NCBI RefSeq assembly: GCF_024505145.1
Contig: NZ_JANIAA010000028.1
Coordinates: 62,001-126,000 of the forward strand
Length of the DNA: 64,000 nt
From: Streptomyces rugosispiralis
Lineage (GTDB): Bacteria; Actinomycetota; Actinomycetes; Streptomycetales; Streptomycetaceae
Direction of reading: 5' to 3'
Made by a program: the position numbers and the translations under genes. Below the pieces are notes generated by a model. That model saw nothing but the letters and a program-made list of their open reading frames with translations, did no database searches and was not told where the DNA came from. The stretch's first letter is position 1; the number at the start of each line of letters is the position of its first letter. Below, one piece after another: positions 16,507 to 26,032 of this stretch.

Positions 16507-18795
16507 TCACTTCGCCGGCGCGGGCTCCGGGGCCTCGGTCGACTCGCCGTCGCCCTCCGGCTCGGCGGGGGTCTTGACCGAGTCGAGCAGCAGCTGCGCC
16601 ACGTCCACGACCTGGAGGTCTTCCTTCACCTTCGCGTCGCCCGCGGCGGATCCGCTATTGGATCCCTTCTTGCCGTTGACGGAGTCGGTCAGCATCACCA
16701 GGCAGAACGGGCAGGCGGTGGAGACGATGTCCGGGTTGAGGGACAGCGCCTCGTCCACGCGCTCGTTGTTGATGCGCTTGCCGATCCGCTCCTCCATCCA
16801 CATCCGGGCGCCGCCCGCGCCACAGCAGAAGCCGCGCTCCTTGTGGCGGTGCATCTCCTCGTTCCGCAGCCCCGGCACCTTGGCGATGATCTCGCGCGGC
16901 GGGGTGTAGACCTTGTTGTGGCGGCCCAGGTAGCAGGGGTCGTGGTAGGTGATCAGACCCTCGACCGGGGTGACCGGGATCAGCTTGCCCTCGTCGAGGA
17001 GGTGCTGCAGCAGCTGGGTGTGGTGGATGACCTCGAATTCGCCGCCCAACTGCGGGTATTCGTTCGCGATCGTGTTGAAGCAGTGCGGGCAGGTCGCGAC
17101 GATCTTCTTCTTGGACTTCTCGACCACGACGCCCTCATCGGCGTCCTCGCCGAACGCCATGTTCAGCATCTCGACGTTCTGCTGGCCGAGCTGCTGGAAG
17201 AGGAACTCATTGCCCAGCCGGCGGGCGGAGTCACCGGTGCACGCCTCGTCGCCGCCCATGATCGCGAACTTGACGCCCGCGATGTGCAGCAGCTCCGCGA
17301 AGGCCTTGGTGGTCTTCTTGGCCCGGTCCTCCAGGGCGCCCGCGCAGCCGACCCAGTACAGATAGTCGACCTCGGTGAGGTCCTCGATGTCCTTGCCGAC
17401 GACCGGCACCTCGAAGTCGACTTCCTTGGTCCATGCCAGCCGCTGCTTCTTGGCCAGGCCCCAGGGGTTGCCCTTCTTCTCCAGGTTCTTGAGCATCGTG
17501 CCCGCCTCGGACGGGAACGAGGACTCGATCATCACCTGGTAGCGGCGCATGTCCACGATGTGGTCAACGTGCTCGATGTCCACCGGGCACTGCTCGACGC
17601 ACGCGCCGCAGGTGGTGCAGGACCACAGCACGTCCGGGTCGATGACGCCGTTCTCCTCGAGCGTGCCGATCAGCGGCCGCTCGGCCTCCGCCAGCGCGGC
17701 CGCGGGCACCCCGGCGAGCTGCTCCTCGCTCGCCTTCTCCTCGCCCTCCATCGTCTTGCCGCCACCGGCGAGCAGATAGGGGGCCTTGGCGTGCGAGTGG
17801 TCGCGCAGCGACATGATCAGCAGCTTGGGCGAGAGCGGCTTGCCGGTGTTCCAGGCGGGGCACTGCGACTGGCAGCGGCCGCATTCGGTGCAGGTGGAGA
17901 AGTCGAGGATGCCCTTCCAGGAGAAGTGCTCGATCTGCGAGACGCCGAACTGGGCGTCCTCGTCCGGGTCCTCGAAGTCGATCGGCTTGCCGTCGCTCAC
18001 CATCGGCTGCAGCGCGCCGAGCGCCACCTCGCCGCTGGACTCCCGCTTGAACCAGATGTTGGGGAAGGCGAGGAAGCGGTGCCAGGCGATGCTCATGTCG
18101 AGGTTGGTACTGACCGTGATCATCCAGATCATGGTCGTGCCCAGCTTGATCATCGCGAAGAGGTAGGTCAGGTTCTGCACCGTGTCCACGCTGAGCCCGT
18201 CGAAGAGCTGGACCAGCGGATACGAGGCGAAGTACGCGGGCTCGTAATGGTCGACGTGGTGCAGCGCGCCCTCGGTGCCGCGCAGCGCCATGATCGCGAG
18301 GCCGATGATGAGGATGACGTACTCGACGAAGTACGCCTGCCAGGCGGTGGAGCCCGCGAACCGGGACTTGCGGCCGGCCCGGCTGGGCAGGTTCAGCAGC
18401 CGGATCGCCATCAGCGTCAGGATGCCCAGCGTGGTCATCGTGCCGATGAACTCGATGTACAGCTCGTAGGGGAGGAAGCCGCCGAGGATCGGCAGCGTCC
18501 AGTCCGCCCGGAAGAGCTGGCCATAGGCGTTGATGATGGTCGGCGGCAGGGTCAGGAAGCCGATCGCCACGAACCAGTGGGCGACGCCGATGACGCCCCA
18601 CTTGTTCATGCGCGTGTGCGCGAGGAACTCCCGGACCAGGGTTACGCTGCGCTGCCAGGGATTGTCGGCCCTGGCCCCCGCCGGGACCGGCGCGCCGAGC
18701 TTGAAGAAGCGCACGAACTGTGCGACGGCCCGGCCGAGCAGGGCAACGCCGACCGCGGTGAGGACCAGCGACACGATGATCGCGGCGAGTTGCAT
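16507..18795 (-). CDS. membrane Fe-S oxidoreductase, EtfD/FadF-like
   Basis: 762 aa, ATG 18795 with GAGGAG upstream. The N-terminal ~235 residues have about six hydrophobic helices like the cytochrome-b-type gamma subunit of nitrate reductase (residues 1-21, 65-90, 110-133, 157-172, 210-230). Two ferredoxin-type clusters follow, CTECGRCQSQCP (~302-313) and CTTCGACVEQCP (~393-404), then two CCG domains (CPHCFNTIANEYPQLGG; GFCCGAGGARMWMEER). This architecture matches mycobacterial EtfD (Rv0338c) and Bacillus FadF, which pass electrons from electron-transfer flavoprotein during fatty-acid beta-oxidation to menaquinone; heterodisulfide-reductase-like proteins share the CCG part. The C-terminal ~60 residues are Glu/Pro-rich. 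A palindrome 31 bp upstream of the start supports specific regulation. Confidence 0.85.
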   Translation of the reverse strand: MQLAAIIVSLVLTAVGVALLGRAVAQFVRFFKLGAPVPAGARADNPWQRSVTLVREFLAHTRMNKWGVIGVAHWFVAIGFLTLPPTIINAYGQLFRADWTLPILGGFLPYELYIEFIGTMTTLGILTLMAIRLLNLPSRAGRKSRFAGSTAWQAYFVEYVILIIGLAIMALRGTEGALHHVDHYEPAYFASYPLVQLFDGLSVDTVQNLTYLFAMIKLGTTMIWMITVSTNLDMSIAWHRFLAFPNIWFKRESSGEVALGALQPMVSDGKPIDFEDPDEDAQFGVSQIEHFSWKGILDFSTCTECGRCQSQCPAWNTGKPLSPKLLIMSLRDHSHAKAPYLLAGGGKTMEGEEKASEEQLAGVPAAALAEAERPLIGTLEENGVIDPDVLWSCTTCGACVEQCPVDIEHVDHIVDMRRYQVMIESSFPSEAGTMLKNLEKKGNPWGLAKKQRLAWTKEVDFEVPVVGKDIEDLTEVDYLYWVGCAGALEDRAKKTTKAFAELLHIAGVKFAIMGGDEACTGDSARRLGNEFLFQQLGQQNVEMLNMAFGEDADEGVVVEKSKKKIVATCPHCFNTIANEYPQLGGEFEVIHHTQLLQHLLDEGKLIPVTPVEGLITYHDPCYLGRHNKVYTPPREIIAKVPGLRNEEMHRHKERGFCCGAGGARMWMEERIGKRINNERVDEALSLNPDIVSTACPFCLVMLTDSVNGKKGSNSGSAAGDAKVKEDLQVVDVAQLLLDSVKTPAEPEGDGESTEAPEPAPAK

Positions 18796-18825
18796 AAGGG
18801 GCTCCTCGAACCTGAGAGAGCTGGA

Positions 18826-18839
18826 TTACTAAGCAGTAA
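18826..18839. promoter_or_regulatory. operator-like palindrome TTACT-N4-AGTAA
   Basis: TTACTAAGCAGTAA is a perfect palindrome 31 bp before the Fe-S oxidoreductase start and far more AT-rich than its surroundings. Its form resembles operators of TetR-family regulators of fatty-acid genes in actinobacteria, in line with the EtfD/FadF-like product. No regulator gene is adjacent. Confidence 0.55.
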
Positions 18840-18912
18840 CTTAATGTGGCTTGACCGAGATTACCCGCCCGGACGGGGACCCATGTAGTCGACGAGCCGG
18901 TGATCTGTGTCG

Positions 18913-18975
18913 CTCATTTGGCCCCTCCACTCCCTCATTTGGCCTCTCCGTCCTCTCGTTTGGCCTCCCCTCTCC
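18913..18975. repeat. 21-bp tandem repeat upstream of dnaK
   Basis: Three units (18913, 18934, 18955) of CTCATTTGGCC plus a pyrimidine-rich decamer. The repeat sits between the divergent Fe-S oxidoreductase and dnaK promoters; no function is evident. Confidence 0.7.
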
Positions 18976-19013
18976 CTCTTCCACGCCCGCTTGGGCATAA
19001 GCCTCATATAAAA

Positions 19014-19034
19014 CTTGAGCCCTGTCGACTCAGG
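19014..19034. promoter_or_regulatory. HAIR operator 1 (HspR-binding), dnaK promoter
   Basis: Arms CTTGAGC and ACTCAGG separated by 7 bp match the HspR-associated inverted repeat CTTGAGT-N7-ACTCAAG. A TTGACA at 19039-19044 just downstream is a candidate -35; I see no clear -10. Confidence 0.85.
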
Positions 19035-19066
19035 TCTGTTGACAGCGATGGAGCGGGTGATGCACG

Positions 19067-19087
19067 CTTGAGCCTGTTCCACTCAAT
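19067..19087. promoter_or_regulatory. HAIR operator 2 (HspR-binding), dnaK leader
   Basis: Arms CTTGAGC and ACTCAAT separated by CTGTTCC, 22 bp before the dnaK ATG. Two spaced HAIR boxes are the known arrangement for HspR repression of the dnaK operon in Streptomyces; the repressor is the last gene of this operon. Confidence 0.88.
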
Positions 19088-19109
19088 GCTGTAGCTGGAG
19101 GATCCCGAA

Positions 19110-20977
<1,868 letters not shown>

Positions 20978-20981
<4 letters not shown>

Positions 20982-21634
20982 CGGAGGAGACCCCGGGCTT
21001 CGAGGAGCAGCCCGATGTCCCCTCCGAGGCCGCGAAGACCCCTGATGACGCGGCGAAGGGCGCCGGGTCCGCCGACAAGGCGGGCCCGGCGGCCCCGGCC
21101 GGGGACCTCGAGCAGGTAGCCCTTCAGGCACAGCTGGACCAGGTCCGTACCGCGCTCAACGAGCGGACGGCCGACCTCCAGCGGCTCCAGGCGGAGTACC
21201 AGAACTATCGGCGCCGGGTCGAGCGGGACCGGGTGACGGTCAAGGAGATCGCGGTCGCGAGCCTCCTGTCCGAGCTGCTGCCCGTGCTCGACGACATCGG
21301 CCGCGCCCGTGACCACGGCGAGCTCGTCGGCGGCTTCAAGTCGGTGGGCGAGTCCGTGGAGACGGTGGTGGCCAAGCTGGGCCTCCAGCAGTTCGGCAAG
21401 GAGGGCGAGCCCTTCGACCCGCTGATCCACGAGGCCCTGATGCACTCGTACGCGCCGGATGTCACCGAGACCACGTGCGTGCAGATTCTGCAGCCGGGGT
21501 ATCGAATCGGCGAGCGCACGATCCGCCCGGCGCGGGTCGCCGTCGCCGAGCCCCAGCCGGGAGCCGGCTCCGGCAAGGGCGAGGGCGAGACCGCGGCGCC
21601 GGACGAGGAGAGCGGTGGCCCGGAAGAGGGCTGA
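20978..21634 (+). CDS. grpE: nucleotide-exchange factor GrpE
   Basis: 218 aa, GTG start overlapping the dnaK stop by 4 bp. A long acidic, Ala-rich N-terminus (~45 residues) leads to the coiled-coil helix QAQLDQVRTALNERTADLQRLQAEYQNYRRRV, then the beta domain (EPFDPLIHEALMHSYAPDV...TCVQILQPGYRIGERTIRPARV). GrpE dimers release ADP from DnaK. The C-terminal ~35 residues are Gly/Glu-rich and disordered. Translation is coupled to dnaK, keeping chaperone and exchange factor in proportion. Confidence 0.98.
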
Positions 21635-21679
21635 CGCGACGGTGACCGCGAGAGCAGCAGGAGAGGAGGGACGTCGGGG

Positions 21680-22867
21680 ATGAGCACCAAGGACTTCGTG
21701 GAGAAGGACTACTACAAAGTTCTCGGCGTCCCCAAGGACGCCACCGAAGCGGAGATCAAGAAGGCGTACCGGAAGCTCGCCCGCGAGTACCACCCGGACG
21801 CCAACAAGGGCGACGCCAAGGCGGAGGACCGGTTCAAGGAGATCTCCGAGGCCAACGACATCCTCGGGGACCCCAAGCGGCGCAAGGAGTACGACGAGGC
21901 CCGCGCGCTGTTCGGCAACGGGGGCTTCCGCCCCGGGCCGGGCGGACCGGGCTCCACCGGCAGCTTCAACTTCGACCTGGGCGACCTCTTCGGCGGCGGC
22001 GCCCAGGGCGGCGGCGGTGGTGGCGGCGCCGGCGGCTTCGGCGGCGGGCTCGGGGACGTCTTCGGCGGGCTGTTCGGCCGCGGTGGCGCCACCCGCGCCC
22101 AGCCGCGCCGTGGCCAGGACATCGAGTCCGAGGTGACGCTCAGCTTCACCGAGGCCGTCGAGGGGGCCACGGTCCCGCTGCGGATGTCCAGCCAGGCCCC
22201 GTGCAAGGCGTGCTCGGGCACCGGCGACCGGGACGGCACCCCGCGCGTCTGCCCGACCTGTGTCGGCACCGGCCAGGTCAGCCGGGGCGGCGGGGGCGGC
22301 TTCTCGCTCACCGACCCGTGTGTGGAGTGCCGCGGCCGCGGACTGATCGCGCAGAACCCGTGCGAGACCTGCAAGGGCAGCGGACGGGCCCGTTCCGCCC
22401 GCACCATGCAGGTCCGGATCCCCGCGGGGGTCAGCGACAGCCAGCGGATCCGGCTGCGCGGCAAGGGCGCCCCGGGCGAGACCGGCGGCCCGGCGGGCGA
22501 TCTGTACGTGGTCGTGCATGTGGACCCGCACCCGGTCTTCGGCCGCAAGGACGACAACCTGACCGTCACCGTGCCCGTCACCCTTCCCGAGGCGGCGCTC
22601 GGCGGCGAGATCAAGGTTCCGACCCTGGGCGGCCCGCCGGTCACCCTGAAGCTGCCGCCCGGCACGCCCAACGGGCGGACCATGCGCGCCCGGGGCAAGG
22701 GCGCGGTGCGCAAGGACGGCACCCGCGGAGACCTGCTGGTCACCGTCGAGGTCACGGTGCCGAAGGACCTGAGCGACCCGGCGCGTGACGCGCTGGAGTC
22801 GTATCGCGAGGCGACCGTGGGAGAGGACCCACGGGCGGAGCTGTTCAAGGCCGCGAAGGGAGCATGA
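21680..22867 (+). CDS. dnaJ: co-chaperone DnaJ (Hsp40), operon copy
   Basis: 395 aa, ATG 21680. J domain at residues ~10-75 with the HPD triad in REYHPDANKG; Gly/Phe-rich region (~85-135); four CxxCxGxG-type zinc repeats (CKACSGTGDR, CPTCVGTGQV, CVECRGRGLI, CETCKGSGRA); then the two beta-sandwich C-terminal domains (VRIPAGVSDSQRIRLRGKG). It stimulates DnaK ATPase and delivers substrates. Streptomyces carry a second dnaJ elsewhere; the copy in the hspR operon is usually called dnaJ1. The hspR start lies 1 bp past its stop. Confidence 0.98.
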   Translation: MSTKDFVEKDYYKVLGVPKDATEAEIKKAYRKLAREYHPDANKGDAKAEDRFKEISEANDILGDPKRRKEYDEARALFGNGGFRPGPGGPGSTGSFNFDLGDLFGGGAQGGGGGGGAGGFGGGLGDVFGGLFGRGGATRAQPRRGQDIESEVTLSFTEAVEGATVPLRMSSQAPCKACSGTGDRDGTPRVCPTCVGTGQVSRGGGGGFSLTDPCVECRGRGLIAQNPCETCKGSGRARSARTMQVRIPAGVSDSQRIRLRGKGAPGETGGPAGDLYVVVHVDPHPVFGRKDDNLTVTVPVTLPEAALGGEIKVPTLGGPPVTLKLPPGTPNGRTMRARGKGAVRKDGTRGDLLVTVEVTVPKDLSDPARDALESYREATVGEDPRAELFKAAKGA

Positions 22868-22868
22868 G

Positions 22869-23342
22869 ATGGACGGCCGCGGAGGAATCGGAGGCAGGGG
22901 CGCTGGCCGACCCCGCAACCCCTATGAGCTGACCGAGGATTCGCCGGTCTACGTCATCTCGGTGGCCGCCCAGCTCTCCGGGCTGCACCCGCAGACCCTG
23001 CGTCAGTACGACCGTCTCGGCCTGGTCTCCCCCGACCGCACCGCCGGCCGCGGCCGGCGGTACTCCGCGCGCGACATCCAGCTGCTCCGCCAGGTCCAGC
23101 AGCTGTCCCAGGACGAGGGCATTAACCTCGCCGGGATCAAGCGCATCATCGAACTGGAGAACCAGGTCGCGGCCCTCCAGTCCCGGGTCGCCGAGCTCCA
23201 GGCCGCGGTCGAGGGCGCCGCGACGGCCATGCAGCAGCGCGAGGCCCAGGTCCACGCCTCCTACCGCCGCGACCTGGTCCGCTACCAGGACGTCCAGCAG
23301 AGCAGCGCCCTGGTGGTCTGGCGCCCCAAGCGCCCGGAGTAG
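22869..23342 (+). CDS. hspR: MerR-type heat-shock repressor HspR
   Basis: 157 aa, ATG 22869 one base after the dnaJ stop, with GGGAG in the dnaJ end. MerR winged helix-turn-helix: PVYVISVAAQLSGLHPQTLRQYDRLGLVSPDRTAGRGRRYSARDIQLLRQVQQL, followed by the dimer coiled coil (LENQVAALQSRVAELQAAVEGAA). HspR represses the dnaK operon, clpB and lon at HAIR boxes with DnaK as corepressor. Matching boxes are present here upstream of dnaK and clpB, so the circuit can be read within this window. A terminator follows at 23382. Confidence 0.98.
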   Translation: MDGRGGIGGRGAGRPRNPYELTEDSPVYVISVAAQLSGLHPQTLRQYDRLGLVSPDRTAGRGRRYSARDIQLLRQVQQLSQDEGINLAGIKRIIELENQVAALQSRVAELQAAVEGAATAMQQREAQVHASYRRDLVRYQDVQQSSALVVWRPKRPE

Positions 23343-23381
23343 CGGACCGTTTCTTCCGTTTCCAAACTCATCCGATCGAGT

Positions 23382-23416
23382 GGCCCGGCGACCGAATCCC
23401 AGGTCGTCGGGCCTTT
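23382..23416 (+). terminator. terminator of the dnaK-grpE-dnaJ-hspR operon
   Basis: GGCCCGGCGAC pairs (one wobble) with GTCGTCGGGCC, followed by TTTCGTAT. It lies 40 bp after the hspR stop. Confidence 0.75.
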
Positions 23417-23496
23417 CGTATCTCTAGCGTGAGGCCGTTGCCTGCCTGTGCCACGAGGGCACTCTTGGCCCACACTTGAGGAGGAGGTGCTGCGCC

Positions 23497-24138
23497 ATGA
23501 CCGCACTCGCCCATGAGGCGCCTACGACGACGGAGGTGCCCGAGGCCATGTCCCCGATCTCGCTCGATGAGGCCCTGTGGCAGGCGTGGAAGTCCCTGGA
23601 ACTCCCCGAGGGCTTTCGCGCGGAGATTGTCGAGGGGTTCATCGAGGTGTCGCCAACCGGACGTTCCAGCCATGCCCGCATCATCAACCGGCTGCGGCGG
23701 CTGCTCGAGAAGTACCTGGAAGACGGCGATTACGCGGTCCACCACGACTGGAATGTCATCCACGGCCTGAAGGCATGGGTGCCGGATCTGTTCGTCGCGC
23801 CCCAGGAGGACGAGGAGTTCCTCACCGAGGACGGCCTCGGCTTCGCCGCCTCCGCCGTGAAGCTCGTCGTCGAAGTGGTCTCCCCCGGCCACGAGAACCA
23901 GCAGCGCGACCGGGTGCGCAAGCGCCGTGCCTACGCAGGGGCCGGGATCCCCGTCTACGTCCTGATCGACGACCACGACAACCACGGCACCGTCACCGTA
24001 CTGACCTCCCCCTCCCCGGACGAGGGGACGTACGCCGCCGAGACCCGTGTCCCGTACGGCACCGTGGTGGAGATTTCGGAGGGCCCGGCGAAGGGCTTCG
24101 CGATCACGGAGGAGATCACCGGCCCGCGCCAGGGGTGA
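23497..24138 (+). CDS. Uma2-family (DUF820) putative endonuclease
   Basis: 213 aa, ATG 23497 with a strong GAGGAGG site. The family has a PD-(D/E)XK-like restriction-endonuclease fold: EGFRAEIVEGFIEVSPTG (conserved E), AWVPDLFVAP (the PD motif) and AVKLVVEVVSPGHENQQRD (ExV core), then KRRAYAGAGIPVYVLID. Uma2 proteins are numerous in Streptomyces and their role, defence or otherwise, is unresolved. It stands alone between the dnaK operon terminator and a broken ORF. Confidence 0.88.
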   Translation: MTALAHEAPTTTEVPEAMSPISLDEALWQAWKSLELPEGFRAEIVEGFIEVSPTGRSSHARIINRLRRLLEKYLEDGDYAVHHDWNVIHGLKAWVPDLFVAPQEDEEFLTEDGLGFAASAVKLVVEVVSPGHENQQRDRVRKRRAYAGAGIPVYVLIDDHDNHGTVTVLTSPSPDEGTYAAETRVPYGTVVEISEGPAKGFAITEEITGPRQG

Positions 24139-24212
24139 CCGGGCCGCGATGAGTTCCGGGCCGCTGGACGGTCCTACCTGCTGAACGGAGCATTCCACCG
24201 CAGGAGACCCCG

Positions 24213-24480
24213 ATGCACGCAGTCCTCGTCACCCATCGACCCGGCCCAGGCCCCCGCGGCCGCCGCCGCGCTCATGAACGACGTCCTGCCGAAGCTCACC
24301 GCCGCGCCGGGCTTCGTGTCCGGCCAGTGGCTGGAGCCCGTGGACGGCCGGGGTATGTCGATCCTGACGTTCGAGGACGAGGAGCGGGCCCGCGCGGCCG
24401 CCCCGTTGCTCGGCGCCTCGGCCCCCGGCGTCACCGTCGAGTCCGTCGAGTTCCGCCGCGTCGCCCTCACGGCGCCCTGA
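24213..24480 (+). pseudogene. small dimeric alpha/beta-barrel-like protein, frameshifted near start
   Basis: ATG 24213 has a good GGAG site and opens MHAVLVT, but the frame then fails. From about 24232 the frame one base over continues SPIDPAQAPAAAAALMNDVLPKLTAAPGFVSGQWLEP...MSILTFEDEERARAAAP... to the stop at 24480. Joined, this is a ~90-aa protein of the kind annotated as antibiotic-biosynthesis-monooxygenase-like/ABM-fold. A short deletion (about 2 or 5 bp) near 24232 would explain it. A shorter product could start at ATG 24274. Sequencing error is possible. Confidence 0.6.
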
Positions 24481-24490
24481 CCGTAACGGC

Positions 24491-24831
24491 CTATGCCCAG
24501 GCAGCGGGCGGCGTTCTGCTGATCTCGCACCAGACGACCTTGGACGCGGGCCCCCAACGTTCCCCCGTCAGCGGGTAGTGGCTCCACCGGTCGGCGAGCA
24601 ACCGCAGCAGGTGCAGCCCTCGCCCGCTCTCGCCGCCCGCCGTGAGCGGGCGGATGCCGGGTGGGGCCATGCTGGAGTCCCACACGGTCATCCGCAGCGT
24701 CTCGGCGGACCACTTCAGCCGCAGATCGGCCTCGCCGCCCGCGTGCACGATGGCGTTGGTGAGCATCTCGCTCGCCAACAGCTCCGCGCGCTCGACCAGT
24801 TCGGGCAGTTCATGGGCGGTGAGGGCGGTAC
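24491..24831 (-). pseudogene. N-terminally truncated anti-sigma-type HATPase
   Basis: The frame RTALTAHELPELVERAELLASEMLTNAIVHAGGEADLRL... ESGRGLHLLRLLADRW...SKVVWCEI is the GHKL ATPase of the kind usually found beside DUF5753 regulators (N box SEMLTNAIVHA, G box ESGRGLHLL). It begins right after an in-frame stop at ~24831 with no ATG or GTG before ATG 24778; the family's first ~25 residues are absent. Upstream sequence is directly the start of the divergent regulator, so the promoter and N-terminus were lost. A protein starting at 24778 would lack part of the ATP-binding domain. Confidence 0.65.
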
Positions 24832-24840
24832 GAGGGGTTC

Positions 24841-25692
24841 ATGCCGCGGAGAAATCACGTAACTGCTCGGCAGGAGCGACTGGGCGCGGAGCTGCGGAAG
24901 TTGCGCGAGCGGGCGGGCGTAACCGCACGTGAGGCGGCCGACGTCGTCGGCATGGACCAGGCCACGATGTCGCACCTTGAGGCAGGGCGCGTCGCGGCGG
25001 GTGAAAAGCGTGTGCGGCAGCTGACCTCGCACTACGGTGTCTCGGACGTCCTTTTGGTTGATGCCCTTGCCGCGATAGCGGCTGAGCGGGTTCGCGGGTG
25101 GTGGGGGAAGTATCAGGGCCGTCTCGTCCCGGTGCTGCTGGATCTTGCAGAGCTGGAGCATCATGCACGTGGCCTCAAGCTGTTCCAGATGGTGCATGTG
25201 CCGGGCCTCTTCCAAACCGAGGACTACATGCGGGCACTTCATGTGAACGCGCCCTACGAGTTGTCGCCGGAGCTCCTTGAGGCGACTGTGGATTTTCGTC
25301 TGAGCCGACAGCAGGTCCTGGACCGTGATGCTCCGCCCGAGACGCGCGCCGTCGTGCATGAAGCCGCGCTCCGTATCAAAGTCGGCGATCGCAAGGTGGC
25401 GCGTGGACAGCTTGACCACCTGCTGGAGGCATCCACACGACCATGTGTGAGCCTGCGGGTGATCTCTTTCGAGGAGGAGGGATTCGCCGGTGCCGGTCTG
25501 CCGATGCTGTACGCGGAGGGCCCGGTGCGACAACTGGACACGGTGCAGTTCGACACGGTGAACGGCAGCGTCTTCTCCGGCGAGGAGAAGCAGTTGGCCG
25601 ACTACCGGAGGGTCTTCGGCATGATGGAGAGCGCTGCCCTGCCGGTGAGAGAGTCGCGTGACCTCATTCACCGCATCGCAGAGGAGCTGTGA
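24841..25692 (+). CDS. XRE-family regulator with DUF5753 domain
   Basis: 283 aa. N-terminal helix-turn-helix at ~10-65 (RLGAELRKLRERAGVTAREAADVVGMDQATMSHLEAGRVAAG), then the DUF5753 domain (~100-275; HVPGLFQTEDYMRALH, LRVISFEEEGFAGAGLPMLYAEG, RRVFGMMESAALP). Such regulators pair with a following DUF397 protein and a neighbouring HATPase in Streptomyces and affect development and antibiotic production in some cases. Here the DUF397 gene follows by 10 bp, but the ATPase is truncated. The start ATG 24841 has only a weak ribosome site; a GTG-type upstream start is not available. Confidence 0.9.
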   Translation: MPRRNHVTARQERLGAELRKLRERAGVTAREAADVVGMDQATMSHLEAGRVAAGEKRVRQLTSHYGVSDVLLVDALAAIAAERVRGWWGKYQGRLVPVLLDLAELEHHARGLKLFQMVHVPGLFQTEDYMRALHVNAPYELSPELLEATVDFRLSRQQVLDRDAPPETRAVVHEAALRIKVGDRKVARGQLDHLLEASTRPCVSLRVISFEEEGFAGAGLPMLYAEGPVRQLDTVQFDTVNGSVFSGEEKQLADYRRVFGMMESAALPVRESRDLIHRIAEEL

Positions 25693-25702
25693 AGAAGTGC
25701 AG

Positions 25703-25903
25703 ATGTCCGGGGCATGGCGGAAGAGCTCGTACTCCGCTGGAACGCAGGGCAACGAGTGCGTGGAACTCGCCGCCACTGAGAGCGGTGCCATATGCCTGCG
25801 CGAGAGCGACGACCCCCGCGCCGTCCTCACGACCACGCCTCCCCTTCTCGCGGCCTTCATACGGGCCGCCAAGGCGGGGGAGTTCGACGGCTTGACTGAG
25901 TGA
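25703..25903 (+). CDS. DUF397 protein
   Basis: 66 aa, ATG 25703. MSGAWRKSSYSAGTQGNECVELA is the typical DUF397 opening (WRKSSYS...ECVEVA), and the C-terminus LLAAFIRAAKAGEFDGL is also family-like. It follows the DUF5753 regulator and completes the two-gene module; DUF397 partners are thought to modulate or be controlled by their regulator. The mechanism is unknown. An in-frame GTG at 25697 would add two residues. Confidence 0.9.
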   Translation: MSGAWRKSSYSAGTQGNECVELAATESGAICLRESDDPRAVLTTTPPLLAAFIRAAKAGEFDGLTE

Positions 25904-26032
25904 GCAGGGGGCTGCGGTGGGTTTGGTCGCCGATACATCGCCCGTGTTGGCACACCGGCGGCGCAAACCCACCGCAAACCCCGTTATCCACAGGCCCAGC
26001 GCGAGAGCAGGCAACTGCGGCACTGTGGGGAG

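Noticed and set aside
25984..25992. TTATCCACA as a replication-origin DnaA box
   Set aside because: A single box without a cluster; this motif is common upstream of this gene family.
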